In this document: positions 39,666-40,988 of the stretch, piece by piece
Layout of the letters: each line of letters starts with the position of its first letter
Numbering within the stretch: the first letter of the stretch is position 1
Assembly (NCBI RefSeq): GCF_000834655.1
Contig: NZ_JXQQ01000039.1
Location: 1-40,988 of the forward strand
Source: Variovorax paradoxus
GTDB taxonomy: Bacteria; Pseudomonadota; Gammaproteobacteria; Burkholderiales; Burkholderiaceae_C
Length of the DNA stretch: 40,988 nucleotides
Direction: 5' to 3'
The notes under the pieces: model-generated
The model's input: only the letters and a program-made list of their open reading frames with translations
The model's database searches: none
Told to the model about the DNA's origin: nothing
Position numbers and translations under genes: made by a program

Positions 39666-40988
39666 ATGAACTCCGCAGAAGAAATGCTCCGGCTGGAAGG
39701 TGTCTCCAAGCGCTTTCCGGGCGTGAAGGCACTCTCGGGCATCGACCTCTCGATCCGCAAGGGCGAGGTGCACGCGCTGCTCGGCGAGAACGGCGCGGGC
39801 AAGTCGACGCTGATGAAGATCCTGGGCGGCATCTACCAGGCCGACGAGGGCCGCATCTTCATCGACGGCAGCGAGCGCAGGTTCGCGGGCTACAACGACG
39901 CGATCGCGGCGGGCATCGGCATCATCTTCCAGGAGTTCAGCCTCATCCCGTACCTGAACGCGGTGGAGAACATCTTTCTCGGCCGCTACCTGAAGAACCG
40001 CTTCGGGCTGATGGACAAGGCGGCGATGAAGCGATCGGCGCAGCAGCTCTTCGACGAACTGGGCGTGCAGATCGACCTCGATGTGCCGATCTGCCGGCTC
40101 TCGGTGGCGCAGCAGCAGTTCGTGGAAATCGGCAAGGCGCTGTCGCTGAAGGCGCGCCTCTTGGTGCTCGACGAGCCGACCGCCACGCTCACGCCGAACG
40201 AGGCCGGGCATCTCTTCAGGATCATGCGGGAGCTGCGCGCCAAGGGCGTGGCGATGATCTTCATCTCGCACCACCTGGACGAGATCTTCGAGGTGTGCGA
40301 CCGCATCAGCGTGCTGCGCGACGGCGCCAACGCGGGGCATGCGGACGTGGGCGCAACGAATGTGGATGCGCTGGTCGAGATGATGGTCGGCCGCAAGATC
40401 GAGCACAACTTTCCGCCCAAGCCCGCGCCCGCCCCGCGCGGCCGCAAGGTGCTGGAGGTGCCCGAGATCCAGCTTGCCAAGGGCGGGCCGGTCAACAGCT
40501 TCGACCTGCACGAAGGCGAGATCCTCGGCTTCGCGGGGCTGGTGGGGTCGGGCCGCACCGAGCTCGCGCTCGGGATGATGGGCGCCGACCGCGTGCACCG
40601 CAAGACGGTGCTGCGCAACGGCAAGCTTGTGCGGCTGAACGATCCCACGCAAGCGCTCGCGAACGGCATCGGCCTCCTGCCCGAGAGCCGCAAGGTCGAG
40701 GGGCTGATCACCGACTTCACGATCCGCTTCAACATCTCGATGAACAACCTGGTCAAGCACAGGAGCGCCGGGCTCGTGAGCCAGAAGTCGGAGAAGCAGT
40801 CGGCCGCAGAGTTGTCCAGGCGTGTCGGCGTGAAGGCACCGAGCATCGAGACGCGCGTGGCCACGCTCTCGGGCGGCAACCAGCAGAAGGTGGTGATCGC
40901 GCGCTGGCTCGGCCACGCGAGCGAGGTACTGATCTTCGACGAGCCCACGCGCGGCATCGACGTCGGCGCCAAGGCCGAGATCTACAGC
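39666..40988 (+). CDS. Sugar ABC transporter ATP-binding protein, two NBDs (C-terminus beyond window)
   Basis: The first 441 residues are visible. NBD1 has Walker [10 protein letters not shown] (residues 40-48, Lys46), variant signature LSVAQQQ and Walker [15 protein letters not shown]2 has GLVGSGRTE at the degenerate Walker A, signature LSGGNQQ (about 401-407) and Walker [15 protein letters not shown] just before the edge. This is the RbsA/MglA type, paralogous to the ATPase at 4011. The permease should lie right of the window. It belongs with the binding protein at 38720 and AraC regulator at 37712. Confidence 0.94.
   Translation, partial: MNSAEEMLRLEGVSKRFPGVKALSGIDLSIRKGEVHALLGENGAGKSTLMKILGGIYQADEGRIFIDGSERRFAGYNDAIAAGIGIIFQEFSLIPYLNAVENIFLGRYLKNRFGLMDKAAMKRSAQQLFDELGVQIDLDVPICRLSVAQQQFVEIGKALSLKARLLVLDEPTATLTPNEAGHLFRIMRELRAKGVAMIFISHHLDEIFEVCDRISVLRDGANAGHADVGATNVDALVEMMVGRKIEHNFPPKPAPAPRGRKVLEVPEIQLAKGGPVNSFDLHEGEILGFAGLVGSGRTELALGMMGADRVHRKTVLRNGKLVRLNDPTQALANGIGLLPESRKVEGLITDFTIRFNISMNNLVKHRSAGLVSQKSEKQSAAELSRRVGVKAPSIETRVATLSGGNQQKVVIARWLGHASEVLIFDEPTRGIDVGAKAEIYS

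Overview
The window is GC-rich, densely coded DNA with strong third-position GC bias, many ATGA stop/start overlaps, several ABC-type uptake operons, orphan TctC/Bug binding proteins, a gentisate operon, and phasin and acyl-CoA genes. Together these suggest a metabolically versatile betaproteobacterium of the Comamonadaceae, most likely Variovorax or a close relative. That placement is inferred from gene content and protein style, not from a marker gene. I saw no tRNA, rRNA, CRISPR array, insertion sequence or phage gene.

Layout. (1) 1-8464 is a sugar or polyol locus. A GlpD-like flavin dehydrogenase (cut by the window edge) and an FGGY kinase are transcribed leftward. A CUT2-type ABC transporter (binding protein, double ATPase, permease), an aldo/keto reductase and a DhnA-type class I aldolase are transcribed rightward. 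The divergent gap holds two copies of a TGTCATAACA motif. (2) 8465-13450 holds a REP-like hairpin and one very large secreted mosaic protein (beta-propellers, Ig-like, LamG, PKD, two c-type heme motifs, ricin lectin), closed by a strong terminator. (3) 13543-13782 is a stand-alone ATP synthase c-subunit paralogue far from any visible atp operon. (4) 13863-18662 is a LivJHMGF-type ABC operon with its own promoter; a dispersed repeat sits between its binding-protein and first permease genes. (5) 18676-21779, on the minus strand, holds a methyltransferase, a SulP anion transporter and an SDR-family protein that has lost the YxxxK catalytic pair. (6) 22051-24371, minus strand, holds a glutathione transferase, TesB thioesterase and a putative lipoprotein, next to a nested inverted repeat.

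(7) 24412-31023, minus strand, is a gentisate-type aromatic catabolic operon: gentisate 1,2-dioxygenase, fumarylpyruvate hydrolase, 3-hydroxybenzoate 6-hydroxylase, two Bug binding proteins and an FAD oxidoreductase. A LysR regulator is divergent at 31156, with paired CGAAA/TTTCG palindromes between. No maleylpyruvate isomerase is evident. (8) 32151-37409 is a lipid/CoA/PHA neighbourhood: hotdog thioesterase, PhaF-like phasin, TetR regulator, a TPR-like protein, a secreted alpha/beta hydrolase, acyl-CoA-binding protein, a second copy of the dispersed repeat, and a CaiB-type CoA transferase. (9) 37712-40988 begins a second CUT2 sugar transporter under an AraC regulator and runs off the right edge.

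The working picture is of an oligotrophic scavenger chromosome segment: several high-affinity uptake systems, each paired with a short catabolic module. The most unusual items are the mosaic cytochrome/lectin protein, the orphan c-subunit, the active-site-less SDR, and the kinase/GlpD-like/aldolase combination, which may be an uncharacterised polyol-phosphate route.
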